From Salvia splendens (lineage: Eukaryota; Streptophyta; Magnoliopsida; Lamiales; Lamiaceae): a DNA stretch of 64,000 nt. The notes under the pieces are model-generated. The model did no database searches and was not told where the DNA came from. It worked only from the letters and a program-made list of their open reading frames with translations. The position numbers and the translations under genes are program-made. Of this stretch, positions 9,461 through 21,277 are shown one piece after another; position 1 is the stretch's first letter; the number at the start of each line of letters is the position of its first letter. The DNA is taken from NCBI RefSeq assembly GCF_004379255.2, contig NC_056037.1:15820902-15884901 (forward strand), in the 5' to 3' direction.

Positions 9461-12400
9461 TTAATCTGCATCCATTTCTTCAAGAGCAGCTTTAGCAGCT
9501 ACCTTGGCTTCCTCTAGTAGATTTTCCGGAACCTGGTCAGTATACGACATATAAACATTACGTGTCGAGCTCAGGAAAAGATACACCTAGAAGGCAAGAG
9601 GACATAGAAATTAGCTACGGATACCTAACATACTAAACCAGTAATTACCTTTTCATGCTGGCGGTTCGACTCATCACAGACCCAGCTCAGTTCTAGTTCA
9701 AAAGCCTTGTCCTTGGCCTCATCATGAACCCCATAGATGCTGCTCATGGAAAAGCCAGGAGAAAGAAAAATGAATAATGACACTGCCAACACATAAACAT
9801 AACTTGTATATATATCTAAAAGTCTAAAACTATATGCCAAACATCATTTTAGAAGATATGACTCACATCCTGGCCACCTCAATGACACCTTGTCGGCATG
9901 TCATCTCTGAAAGCTTTAATTTTTCGATCTCACTGACAGTTTAAAAAATGTTTCAGCATCAGCAGATCAGTATTAGCAGTAGATAGAAAGAAAAATGCAT
10001 GACAAATATGAAGAAGTTCTGCATAAGTTGAAAAAGCTCTTCGCCACAATAGAAAATGATTTGAAATCAATAACATAAACTAAGGAGGCTGAATGGCCTC
10101 GAGAATCAAACCTATAGCACCCTAATGCAACATAACGAGAAAGAGAAAGTATTGACTACAAAATTGAAGAGACGGGGGGCTCTGAGTAGGTTTTATTTCC
10201 TGCCTTTTGGATCTCATTAATCCATGATTTACAAGAATTGGTGAATTTCAAACCAGAAACAGAAAACTTACGTTTTAGCACCCTGTCTTCCTTTTCCAAT
10301 GGCTGCACCGAAGTATCTCTGTAGCAGTAAATATACAGATCACAGATGGTTATGTAAAAGAATAAAGCTTAAATTTTTATATAAGTACAATGAAATTTAA
10401 GTCTCAGAACACTACATATAATTCAAACTATACTTGAGACTGAACACAAATCTTAGATGATATAACCATCATTTGCAAGCTACAAGAGATAAAAACTCAC
10501 ATAAGATATTCCAGAAGGTTCAATCATGTACAACTGTGGACCATCCCTATCATAACCTCCCACAATCACTCCACAACCAAAAGGCCTGCAAAATTTAATG
10601 TAAGATTTAAATTGGAAAATCAGGCAAGAAAATGAAGTTGATAAATAGAACAAATGCGGTATCAACCTGAGCCACCAATAAAGCGTGCACAAATGCACGT
10701 AACTAGCCACTCGTTCCGCAAGTTCTTTAACAGGAATTGCTTCACCATAAACCCTGGACATTAAAGATACAGCAATATGTGAAGGTATATGCCAAGCAAT
10801 ATACAACAGAATACTAATTCTTGTAAGCAATCACAAATTTAGTCATAGAGAGGTAACCAAAAATTTATGAAGCTAAGCTTCTTTTCTGAACCATCATCTA
10901 TCAAACAGAGAAAAATTGAATAGATAAAATTCAGGCAAAAATTTTAAGTGATTCATCTGAGGTACAACATTTTGTTGGTGATTATGCCATTTCCAGCCTG
11001 AATTTTGTACCACTAATTCTCATTTATTTTAAGCTCATGAACTGCAGTCTCTGTTCATACTATATTACCTCATACAGATATCCAGCCTAAAGAATGCTAT
11101 ATCCCCGCCCCTCTATAGAGGAAAATGATCTGACTTAACGAACCAGGGATCACCCCTTAGTAGGGGTGGCAAATCGTGCGTGTCGGGTCGTTATCGTGTC
11201 GACACGATAACGACACGAACACGATAACAACAAACACGAACACGACCCGTTAAGAAAACCTCAAACACGAACACGAACACGACACGAAACCCTCAGACAC
11301 GAACACGACACGAACCCATTAACGACACGAACCAATTCGGGTCAACACGACACGATAACAACACGTACACGAGATGACACGATAACAACTCGATAACAAC
11401 ACGACCTGATAACGGTTAAACCTATTAAAAATGAAAATAATAAGAATTAATATTATTAAAATATTATTTGTTAACGGATAACACGAACACGACACGAACA
11501 TGACACGAACACGTATTGTTAACGGATAACACGAACCCGACACGAACACGACACGAACACGACACGAAATTTTCGTGTCCTTAACGGGTCGACCCGATAA
11601 GGACACGAACCCAATAAGCTCTGACCCAAACCCATTATTTTCGTGCCGGTTCGTGTCGTGTTATCGTGTCGTGTCAAAAATTGTCAGCCCTACCCCTTAG
11701 TATCCCAGTTCACTCCTATTCCGAACCTTAAACTCTGAACTCATGCTCTAGAAATTCACATCTCTATGAGAACTAAAAAAGGTGCACCCATACATCCTTA
11801 TTTATCAGATTTCAGTTTCACCTGACTCAGCTGTTCAACAGAAACTAAAGGTACTTCACCTTTATTTAGAAGAAAATTATAGGGCAACAATTCAATCTAG
11901 AGCTTACATATAAAGTTAAAAAAATAAGAGTATCACTTCTCATCAGAATTATTTCCATGTAGGAGTATGCATGCTTACAAAGAATGTTGGAAGAGTTGAG
12001 AACCAAACAAGCGTCTAAGAAACAAACCTCTCATAATTAGTTGCTTCAGACTTTGCTCGTGTAACAATCTGCCTGCCATCAGCAGCTAATCCGGCAACAG
12101 CCTAACAATGGTCAAACAACATTAGCACAGGCAATAAAACCTGAAAGCCAGAAGCCTAAAATAGCTGAGGAAGCAGTTTGAATAACAAATACCTCAACAA
12201 AACTCTAGAAAAACTTAACAGCTGGTAAAAATCCTAAATTACAGCTTGAGCGCATAATAGATCAATTTCCTATAAATTTACAACTATTAATTATTTTTAC
12301 ATATACATATGGATAGGGAGAATTAAGGAAAAATAGGGCACCATGCCGGAGTTGTGATGAACGGAGTGGATTCTTCGATTGGAGCCTGGCAGCAGCATTT

Positions 12401-12646
12401 TGGAAGCAATCAGCTTCTCAACTCCCTTGAAAAACATCCGAGAAATGAGAAAGCCTAGCAATTTAAAACTGTAGAAAATGATTAGTCGAAAACTTGTTTT
12501 ACCATGACGATACCGTCTTTGCATTTGATGGCAACGACGGTGCCGCTGTTGTCGACGGCTTTGGCGGCATATTCGATCTGGAAAACGCGGCCGTCCGGTG
12601 AGAATGTCGTCACCGATAGGTCGTAGCCTGTGCCTATGCTGCTCAT
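9461..12646 (-). CDS. PAG1: 20S proteasome alpha subunit (alpha-7 / PSMA3 type)
   Basis: Nine exons on the minus strand (12646-12503, 12425-12342, 12101-12028, 10753-10667, 10585-10501, 10318-10272, 9932-9867, 9739-9649 and 9532-9461) join in frame with GT-AG junctions to give 249 residues, the length I know for plant PAG1. The N-terminus [20 protein letters not shown] is the proteasome alpha signature with the gate-forming tail. [18 protein letters not shown] and the acidic C-terminus EEMDAD are also typical. The protein is a structural subunit of the outer alpha ring, which controls substrate entry to the catalytic chamber in nucleus and cytosol; alpha subunits are not proteolytic. Intron 3 carries a hAT MITE and a Harbinger element lies about 100 bp before the ATG. 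The coding sequence looks intact. Confidence 0.95.
11161..11692. mobile_element. hAT-type MITE, copy A, in PAG1 intron 3
   Basis: Flanked by a perfect 8-bp target duplication CCCCTTAG (11153-11160 and 11693-11700). The termini are TAGGGGTGGCAA on the left and the complement of TAGGGCTGACAA on the right, typical of hAT. The interior is built from degenerate iterations of ACACGAACACGAC and CGTGTCG and encodes nothing. The same family recurs at 12776-13261. Confidence 0.85.
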
Positions 12647-12775
12647 CTTTCCCCTCTCTACTGATGTGCCTTTTCTTATAGATATTCTTTTTATATATAT
12701 AATTAAAGAAACAAATATATGTAGGTTTCTTTGTTGACAAGACTATTAGGTCATCCACAACGGTGTCACTATACC

Positions 12776-13261
12776 TAGGGATGGCAAATCGTGCGCGTCG
12801 GGTCATTATCGTATCGATACGATAACGACACGAACACGATAACAACAAACACGAACACGACCAGATAAGAAAACCTCAAACACGAACACGAACACGACCC
12901 GCTACCCTCAGACACGAACACGACACGAACCATTAACGACATGAACCACTTCGGGTCAACACGACACGATAACAACACGTATTGGAAAGTGATTAAATAT
13001 TTAAATGATTTAAATGAGATACGACCATATGAGACTATGAGAGTCATTTTAATAAATATTAAAAATAGAAAATAATAAGAATTAATAATATTTAAATATT
13101 ATTTGTTAACGGATAACACGAACCCGACATGAACACGACACGAAATTTTCGTGTCCTTAATGGCGATAAGGACACGAACCCAATAAGCTCTGACCCAAAC
13201 CCATTAATTTCGTGCCGGTTCGTGTCGTGCTATCGTGTCGTGTCAAAAATTGACAGCCCTA
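12776..13261. mobile_element. hAT-type MITE, copy B, nested in Harbinger A
   Basis: The target duplication ACTATACC (12768-12775 and 13262-13269) is perfect. The ends TAGGGATGGCAA and inverted TAGGGCTGTCAA match copy A, as does the iterated interior. Nesting shows this insertion is younger than Harbinger A. Confidence 0.85.
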
Positions 13262-13528
13262 ACTATACCGTCCTTTAGCCGTCCCTTAAAACACTATTTG
13301 CGGGTCCCACTATACCTTTTTACTCCATCCCTTAACTAAGGGACAGAACCGGCAACCCTCCGTCCCTTAAATTACTATTCATTCAATTTCATTTTTTTAT
13401 TTTTTTTTCACCAAATTCAATTAATAAAAACACACTTCATTAAAAATAAAATAACATTACAACATAAAATTCGTAAAAAATTAAAAAAAACATAATTAAA
13501 AATCCTAAAAAAATTAAAAATATATAAT

Positions 13529-14783
13529 TTAATTTCCTCCACCAAAGTTTGTCCAAATGTGCTTCATGAGATCATCTTGGAGTTGGGCGTGGGCGGAAGA
13601 GTCGTGTGTCCTTGCCCGAATAGACAACCATTCTTGTATAGACGGATGCACTCCACTTCGAGGCAGACTACTGGCGATTGAGCTTTCGGGGGCTTCGGGG
13701 TCGAACCAATTTCCCGCCTCGGGTCCTTCGTCTTGGACAATCATGTTGTGCAAGATTATGCACGTATATATGATGTCGACCATGTTCTCCATGAACCACG
13801 AACGAGCCGGGGCTTTGATAATGTTGAAGCGCGCTTGGAGAACCCCGAACGCCCGCTCCACATCCTTCCGAGCAGCCTCCTGCTTCTGCGCAAAAAGCGT
13901 CTGCTTTGCGTTCACAGGCCTAGCGCACGTCTTCACGAAGGTTGGCCACTTCGGGTAGATGCCGTCGGCAAGATAGTACCCCATTCTATAGCGTCGGTTG
14001 TTAGCGGTGAAGTTGATGGCCGGCGCTTTACCATCCAAAACTTCGGCAAAGAGGTCGGATTGCTGGAGCAAGTTTATGTCGTTGTTCGAGCCGGGGACCC
14101 GAAGTACGCATGCCAGATCCATAGCCGGTAGTCGGCGACGGCCTCGAGTATAACGGTGGGGTGGGTGCCTTTGTGGCCGCTCGTGTACGACCCCCTTGAC
14201 GCCACCGGGCAATTCTTCCATCGCCAGTACATGCAGTCGACGCTGCCAAGCATCCCGGGGAAGCCATGCACTTGTTCGTGAAGGCGGAGCAGGAACTGGT
14301 ATTGTGTCGTGCTTGGCTTTCGGAGAAATTCCTCGGTGAAGGCTGCCCGGATGCCTTTGCAGAATTGGAGCAAGCACATTCTCCCAGTGCTGTCTCCAAT
14401 GTGGAGGTATTCGTCGAACACATCGGTCGTTTGTCCAGTCGCAAGCTGACGGATTGCTGCAGTACATTTATGCAGCGTCGTGTGGCTGGGACGGCCGACG
14501 GCGTCGAACCTTTCTTGGAAAAACTCTTCCCGGTCCGCCAATGTATTTGCGATGTGGAAAAATAGCGGTCGCCGCATGCGGAAACGGCGACGGAAGTAGG
14601 TATCTCCCCACACCGGATTATCGCAGAAGTAGTCGCGGACTAACCTTGCGGCGGCTTCCTCTCGGTTACGATGGATGTAAGTCCTGGAGCGTCTTTGGGG
14701 CGGCGCGCTTCCTCCGCTTCCCGGCGTCGATCTTCTTCAAGTGATTCTTCCATTATTTGACGCATTTGCTCATATGGATCCAT
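13529..14783 (-). pseudogene. PIF/Harbinger DDE transposase (HARBI1-like), frameshifted
   Basis: The minus-strand product starts MDPYEQMRQIMEESLEEDRR (ATG at 14783-14781). It continues in a second frame through FRRRFRMRR and PGMLGSVDCMYW (first catalytic Asp), and in a third through the second Asp in NNDINLL and the Glu in DVERAFGVLQARF, ending IWTNFGGGN. Two frameshifts, near 14690 and near 14095, break it; there are no nonsense codons otherwise. Such proteins cut and paste PIF/Harbinger DNA at TWA sites, normally with a Myb/SANT partner. The light damage suggests a fairly recent loss. Confidence 0.85.
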
Positions 14784-15340
14784 GAGATCGATTAAATTTG
14801 GGGGAAGAATAAAAGAGAGATGATTTGAGATGAAAATTGGAGAGGAAATGGAGATGATTTGGGAAGAATAAATATGTAGTTGTGTGTGAAATGAGGATGA
14901 ATTAGGAGTATTTATAGAGTAAAAAAATAAAAAATAAAAACAATTGGAAATGGCTATAAAAAACGGTAACATTACCGTATTCACAATTAATTTTTTTTCG
15001 AAATTTTATAAAAAATGAATTATTGCGTCAGCGTGAAGAATCCCACTCGCGGCCCGGCGAGTGGGCGTCACGCATCGACTGGGAGCTCGAGGCGACGTGG
15101 CGAGACGTCACACGATTGGTCACGACGAGACGCTGCAACGCGTCCCGCCTCGGTTCCGTCACGGCGTAACGGGACACGGGCCACCCGCATAACGCGTTGC
15201 GGGTGGCCTTAGGACGACGCAGATGGGTGAATTTGGAGAAAATGAAAATTGTTTAATTACGGAAAAGCCCCTTCCCTAAAGTTTTTCCTTCATTTAGACC
15301 CTCCTTCATTCCTCTTCTATGTGAGTAAGCCCAACGGTAT

Positions 15341-16607
15341 GAACATCTTTTTTAGTACATCAACTATCTCAAATGAGCAAATTTGGTCTGTAACATTTCA
15401 TAATATCTTTTAAGGTCCATCAACTATAAATTAATATCAATTCAACTACTTTTTGACATATTTCCAATATTTTCATGACCAAAGTACCCTTAAAGCCAAT
15501 GAGGGCAATTCAGTCTATTTACCAAAAAAGATGTTCCCTCTAATTTTAATTTCAAAATATAAATATCTTAATGATATTAGTATTCTATTATTATTAATTA
15601 TTTACGTTTAGTTTTACTTATTTGTAATATTTTAAATCATTGTACTATATTTAATATTAATAGTGAAATAACTTAGATATAAATATATGTAAACATTATA
15701 CTTATACAATATTTGTATATAAAAGTAGTTCAATTTATTAGATGGAATATTAATTTTTCAATCTTAAAGCTATACATAGAATATGTTATTTTTAAGTGCA
15801 TTACAAAATTGATGATTAAAAATAAAATAAAATTTATTAACATACATAGAATCTTAAATAATTTAAAGAGTTAAGTTTTATTCTATCTATTCTTATATAG
15901 TAATTGTAGTCTGAAAAAATTAGTTGAAATTATCAATAATCAATTTAATAAAAAAGACAATGACATTTTTAGTTGAATATATGATTAATTTAAATCCATG
16001 ATTGTTTAATTAAATAAAAAATCAATAGTTGCTATCAATTGTTTAATATCATAATGTCGCGTCTTAATATTATCATTAGGTCATTTACAACATCTTGAAA
16101 ACTGTTCATAGATCTTATATCTATTCTCTTGACTATTCGTGAATCGTATTTTTTCTACTTTAAATTTTTATTTCAATGTAGTAGATATTATATATTATGA
16201 TTAACTTAAATTTTTAGTTTAATAAAATTACGAGATATATTAAAATAAAATATTTATCTTAATTTTATCTAAATAATTGAGAATGTAACCATATAAAAGT
16301 ATTAATTAGAACTAGAAAATAATATCATAATATTCAAATAAGGTATGGTATATATTAATAATAATAGTATAAGATCTATTAAAGGTAATCCCAAATAAAT
16401 TAGAAGAAAGAAAAAAGTGAATGAATAAATAGATTGAATTGCCCTTCATCGCCTTAAGGGTATTTAGGTCATGAAAATATTGGAAATAGTAAAAAAGTTG
16501 TTGAATTGATATTAACTTATAGTTAATGGACCTTAAAAAATATTATAAAATGTTACGGACCAAATTTACTCATTTGGGATAGTTGATGTACTGAAAGAGG
16601 TGTTCCA
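15341..16607. mobile_element. Non-coding TIR element, MULE-like
   Basis: About 170 bp at each end form inverted repeats: 15341 onward (GAACATCTTTTTTAGTACAT) matches the complement of 16607 backward (GGAACACCTCTTTCAGTACA). The interior is strongly A+T-rich and non-coding. No target duplication is evident, so the Mutator assignment rests on the long arms only. Confidence 0.6.
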
Positions 16608-16914
16608 TCTAAAAAGTAACTTCCCATCATAAATTGCACATTAGTAAAAGTTGAACAAGAAATGATGGGATGGGAAGGTGAAAAGTGACTAGGAAAATAA
16701 GCTAGGATGGATTGAGATAAAATGTACGTGATGGAGTGATAGCGGTGTTATATAATGACTAATCGGTTACACAGTCACCGATTTACGGCTGAACTGATCA
16801 ACTCACCTGGTCCAAAATGGCCCAATTCTGTACTAATTTTATAGCACAAACTGAACCGAACTAGGCATTGGTTCATCACCAAACCGTCTAGTTTTTAAAA
16901 CATTGAGGTGTAGT
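16608..16914. other. Intergenic spacer
   Basis: No gene, repeat or regulatory signal can be supported here. Confidence 0.4.
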
Positions 16915-17250
16915 GAGATGTTAATTGATCTCACATTGGACACATATTTGTCCATGCGTGCTCATTGATCGGGTCGTCCAAAACGAACATCAACGTGAGA
17001 GGTGTCTAGATACATCTGTCCAAGTTCATGCTCGAAGATAGACATTTGTAACGTCTCTAACGGCCGACCGTTACAATCTAACGTCTCTGCATTGCTTCTA
17101 CATGCTCCATGAGTAGTAGACTTGGCCTATAAATAGGGAGGCATATTCATGCATTCTCGATATGAAGACACATTTCTTCGCATTGGCATAAGCTCTCTGT
17201 CTACATTTCGTAAGTTGAAGCTTTGTATCGTCTGTGAAGAGCATACGTTT
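16915..17250 (+). repeat. LTR-like fragment next to the truncated HIR gene
   Basis: It starts TGTTAATTGATCTCACATTGG and contains a TATA region TTGGCCTATAAATAGG (about 17125), identical to the TATA region of the Copia LTRs at 54113-55328 and 59373-60591. The sequence around it is only loosely similar to those LTRs. No matching second LTR or primer site was found. It ends within a few bases of the last surviving HIR exon. Confidence 0.5.
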
Positions 17251-17258
17251 TACGCTAC

Positions 17259-17903
17259 CTTTTCAAGTTCATTTTCCACAGCTTTAGCTATCTCATCCTT
17301 CTGCTCAAAAGTGGAATCAAGGTCCATTTTCGGTACGCTTGCCCTGATGACTGTCACGAAATTCACACAACACCGCAACCATATCATTTATGTTTCTAAT
17401 CAGAAAACACAGGTTAAATCAATATATCTAGACAAACGTACCATAAAATACGTATGCTTGGATCTGCTCTTTGGTGTTAGATAGCTTATAAAATGCATCA
17501 GATGCTTTGTCGGACAGTGCTCGGTACTGGATCGAAGCAACCACATTCACAAACACGTTGTCCTGGATAATACAAACTCGTATAATTGAGAAATAGCTAA
17601 AAATACAAAAGAGAATTCTCAGTTACAAACTGATTTTGTTTTCTCTTCTTATTTGGCTGAGATATTATAGTTGATGAAAACGGTTAAACAAGCAGCAAGT
17701 AAATGGCGAACAACCTTAGTTTTTGTTTCACAGCGGACATTGAGCTGCTGTAGACGTAACGATAGGGTACCGGCCAATTGGTAGCCAAAACACCACGGAA
17801 GGCAATGGCAGCCGGGCTCTAGCACCTCTTGAAACTTGCCAAATTGTTCCTTCACAGCAACATTGGACTGATCCACTTGAATACAACCAAGCGTCTGACC
17901 CAT
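17259..17903 (-). pseudogene. Hypersensitive-induced reaction (HIR) protein, 5' part only
   Basis: Three minus-strand exons (17903-17715, 17562-17442 and 17350-17259) join in frame to about 134 residues. The start [20 protein letters not shown] is the HIR N-terminus, with Gly2 and Cys7 as likely acylation sites. The prohibitin/band-7 domain follows to [19 protein letters not shown] sequence, and a GT donor is present. Full HIR proteins have about 285 residues; the C-terminal half is absent, replaced by LTR-like DNA within about 10 bp of the donor. HIR proteins are plasma-membrane microdomain scaffolds linked to cell death and NLR function. The remaining exons have no stop codons, so truncation may be recent; a missing distal part elsewhere in the genome is possible. 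Confidence 0.8.
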
Positions 17904-18217
17904 TTTTCCAATTCAGACGACCGATCTGAAACAGTTTAACGAAAAGGTTAAAGCCACATCTATATTAATAGTACATAATTGCATAACATGTTGTATTGTC
18001 TCTTGGTGCACTAAAGTTGAAACCAAAACTTAAGGCCGTAAAATAAAGTGTACACCGAATCACATGGAATTCAATGAGCTAGAACTTTTAGATTATAGAT
18101 CATGATTTCTAGAATCTGGTCCATGCTCGGAAAGAGATGTGATCACCGGTCATTACAAGAAGTCGATTTCAAGAAAACCAGAGCTTATGTTGGGGGTTCT
18201 AAGCTATGATGGTGATC

Positions 18218-19011
18218 TATATAACACCGATACGCCACCCTGTTGCCGTATCGCGTATCGGATACGTATCCGATACCGATACGCGACGGATACACCGTCG
18301 ATACGTATCCTGGGCGTATCCGCGAGCTGGGCCGTATTGGGCCGGGAAACCTCAGATTCGATACGTATCCTTCGGCGTATCCGCGAGCTGGGCCGTATTG
18401 GGCCTTCATCCTCCTCTATCTGCAAAGATCTGAGGTTCTCCTCTTCGAAATCAACGTCCATCTCTGTCGAAGAACTTCGCAACTTTCAATTTACGAACTT
18501 CAATCCGATTTGGGAACAAAATCGACAGTTAATCGGATATGAAGAAGAAGAAGAAGAAAGGGGAGGCGCCGCTATTGCCTCAACTAGGGATTGAAGAAAA
18601 TTGGAAATGGGAGAATGAATTGGGCAAGAAGTAGTCACGATGGAAAAGGAGTATATTTGGGGCTCATTTTTTGGGCCAATTTATTACTCCATTAACTTTG
18701 TCTAATTTTGTAACTATAAATAAATATTTTGATCAATATTATTGGTAATATGGATAAGTATAACCAAAAAATCGATGTGGTGTAATCGACCATAAAAGAA
18801 ATTGACTTTAGCTTTTAATATTTTGTAATTTTATTATTTTTATTTGTATAATAACATTAGAATATCTATTTTGTAATTTATTATGCACTATTATTATTTA
18901 TTAAAAAAATAGTTAAAACGTATCCGCGTATCGGGTTGTTTGGGAAAGAGCCGTATCCGCGTATCCGTATCCTTCGGATACTGATACGCGTATCCGTATC
19001 CGTGCCGCATA
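18218..19011. mobile_element. Non-coding TIR element with GATACGTATCC iterations
   Basis: A 10-bp direct repeat GATGGTGATC flanks it (18208-18217 and 19012-19021). The ends TATATAACACCGATACG and inverted TATGCGGCACGGATACG are imperfect TIRs. The outer parts are dense in iterated GATACGTATCC / CGCGTATCGG motifs, and the middle is A+T-rich. Open frames within the iterated part are artefacts of the repeats. TSD length (9-10) would fit a MULE; the terminal TA and internal iterations also recall hAT MITEs, so the class is open. Confidence 0.65.
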
Positions 19012-19021
19012 GATGGTGATC

Positions 19022-20145
19022 ATCAATTTCAGTACTTGTACAAAACTAATCTTTCATTTCAATCCACTGCCAACAATGGCATCAAAAATGAAAAAAATGA
19101 ATGATTTCCAAAATCATTTCCTTCTTTGTACACACAAACATAACAACAGACGAAATATCACATATACTACTATTCAAAATCATCAAGATTTGTCAATTTC
19201 TTCGCGCACACACACACACAGAGTAGAGCTAGGAGAGGAGACTTACTATGGACAGAGAAGAAAGAGGTAGCTGGGGAATTTTCACTGGGATTTTGCAATT
19301 CTTGATGAAAAAGAAAGAGGTATTTATAAATCCTTTATCTGTAAATTTCGATGAAAGAAGTTGGCAACCACCATTTGTAAATTGTAATTGTGTCTCTCTG
19401 TCAATGTCATTAGCGCAAAAATGTCTTCATTAAATTTAAAGATTATATATTTCATAGAATGGCATCGATATTTTTACAATTATGTCACAATCTACAAGAG
19501 AAAACAGTCAAATTTTTAACAATTTTGGTTATAGAAATTCTACAGCTGAATTTTAACAAATGGCATGCGAATTTAAACCACTAAAGCATCATCTTTAAAA
19601 TTGTATAGTATTTCATAGTAATTTGCAATTTGCAACTAGATTCTTTCCCTCTCTGTAAATATCAAGCATGGTTTGAGATATTTGCATTCTTGTGGAGGAA
19701 GACCTCCGTGATAAATACTCGTATTCACACAGTCATTGACTTCTCAAAAAAAACAAACTATGGTCATCGTGTATAAAAATTCCTTATCGTTATCTTTATT
19801 AAATAAAATCATGGCCTCGTAATAATGCTACACTACGTTATTTTTCCAATTTCAAATACTACAATAATTTAGTGGCCGAAGTTGTTGCTCAAATTATAAC
19901 TACTTCAAATATTAAACAGTCAAAGAGATCATCGTGATACATCTCGAAAATAACATAGCCAAAATCAAGACAGTTAGAAACCAATAACGCCTCAATATCA
20001 GAACTGATTACTGAAGAAAAAAGATGGTATGATGATCCAAAGAAATCAAGAACAGTAAGACTTAATTTATTGGAGTTCGAACTGGGCAATCTCTCTTACG
20101 AGTCCAGAAACTAAGGACTAATCAAGAATTTGTTTCCGGGGATAT
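19022..20145. other. Intergenic region upstream of HIR and downstream of COX5C
   Basis: A+T-rich with no supported gene. A CA microsatellite near 19208 followed by a purine-rich stretch on the plus strand could, on the minus strand, be leader or promoter of the HIR gene. Confidence 0.4.
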
Positions 20146-20340
20146 CTATTCTTCAGCAGCAACCACAGTGATTTCACCTTTATCTAGCATGCCGTAGAAA
20201 GCCCTAACCTTCCGTTGCTCATTCCAGTGGTGCATCTTCCAAACGCTGCCTGCAGCAATGCCAAGTGCTGTTGCAATGAGTATCTCCTTCACAACGCTTG
20301 GCCCCTTCAACGTGGCATGGGCAACTCTATGACCAGCCAT
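20146..20340 (-). CDS. COX5C: Cytochrome c oxidase subunit 5C
   Basis: An uninterrupted 64-residue frame beginning MAGHRVAHATLKGPSVVKEI, the diagnostic start of plant COX5C, with one hydrophobic membrane helix (about residues 20-34, ILIATALGIAAGSVW) and the conserved KMHHWNEQRK stretch after it. It is a small nucleus-encoded subunit of mitochondrial complex IV. Length matches the family exactly. The coding region is a single exon, as in other plants, where an intron usually lies in the 5' leader; a plausible acceptor (TGCAG at about 20369) is present upstream. No damage is seen. Confidence 0.95.
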   Translation of the reverse strand: MAGHRVAHATLKGPSVVKEILIATALGIAAGSVWKMHHWNEQRKVRAFYGMLDKGEITVVAAEE

Positions 20341-21277
20341 TGTAAGCGCCTCCTTGGATGCTTAGAATCTGCATGCAGTTAGCAACCAACTCAATTTAAT
20401 CGTAATAGCCAAGCCTTTTAAAAAGGATAAGGCTGCGAGCATGGGTAAGCATGGACAGTAATTTCGAAAAAGAAAAGAACGAATACAAGCAACTGGTGAA
20501 ATCATCGAAACGTGTGGGAATAAAGATTGTATTGTATTATCTACATCTCTGTGTCCTCATTTATATTTAACATACAACCAAAGACCAGAAGAGTGCAGTT
20601 AACAATTACACTGACCAAGAACTGGATAATGTAATTTCTAACCGGAGAACTAGCTCGATAAAGTTGCGCATATTCAATCCACATTTCACAGTTATTCAAT
20701 TTTATGGAATTTAGATAATCTTTTTACTTTTTTAACAGATACAGTAGAAATTAAGAAGTATACTTACTACTACCATTTTATACTCCATTTAACACTAACC
20801 AGTAGCACAAATACTCCCAGCATTCTCAAATAGCACAATTGGGGAATCATAATGGAAAGATTCCATGAAACCAGCTCAGGAATTAGACAACACAAGTGAT
20901 AGAAAGGAAAATATTCTATAAATCAAGCAAAGCATAAACAGCAGATCAAAACGGAACCAAAACAAATCGCATAAAATTAGATTGAAAACTAAGTTATCTA
21001 CCGATTTCGTCGTTTCAACAAGATCAAGAACAAATAACCGAATTAAGAAGGCCATTTTAAAGTGAGAGCAGCTTTAGTTGAACACTATCCCATTACATCG
21101 AATTCCACACAAACCCTTAATTCCAGAACCACAAAAGGGGATGAGAACAAAAATCGACACCCATAACCTATTTCAACGGAAACAAGTCAGAAAGGGAAAA
21201 CGCAAGAACGCACCACAGTCGAAAACCTCAATCGAAATTTGAGGCGCTTTCGTCCCGTAAAATCTGCAGAAAACTCA
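20341..21277 (-). other. Probable leader intron and promoter side of COX5C
   Basis: Plant COX5C genes commonly have a 5'-UTR intron that raises expression. An acceptor-like site lies about 27 bp before the ATG. The distal non-coding exon was not located with confidence; the C/T-rich stretch near 21200-21240 is a candidate. A Harbinger element begins at 21278. Confidence 0.4.

Larger units (their letters stand above)
12749..15208 (-). mobile_element. PIF/Harbinger element A with DDE transposase remnant
   Basis: The termini are GGTCATCCACAACGGTGTC and, inverted, GGCCACCCGCAACGCG. The target duplication is TTA (12746-12748 and 15209-15211), as expected for PIF/Harbinger. It encodes a near-complete DDE transposase on the minus strand but no Myb-like accessory gene. 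A hAT MITE has jumped into it 27 bp from its left end. The element sits between the PAG1 start region and whatever lay upstream, so it may have displaced the PAG1 promoter. Confidence 0.85.

Noticed and set aside
13557..14131. Plus-strand open frames
   Set aside because: They are antisense to the Harbinger A transposase.
18139..18594. Plus-strand open frame of 151 codons
   Set aside because: It lies in iterated GATACG repeats of a TIR element, and open frames occur on both strands there.
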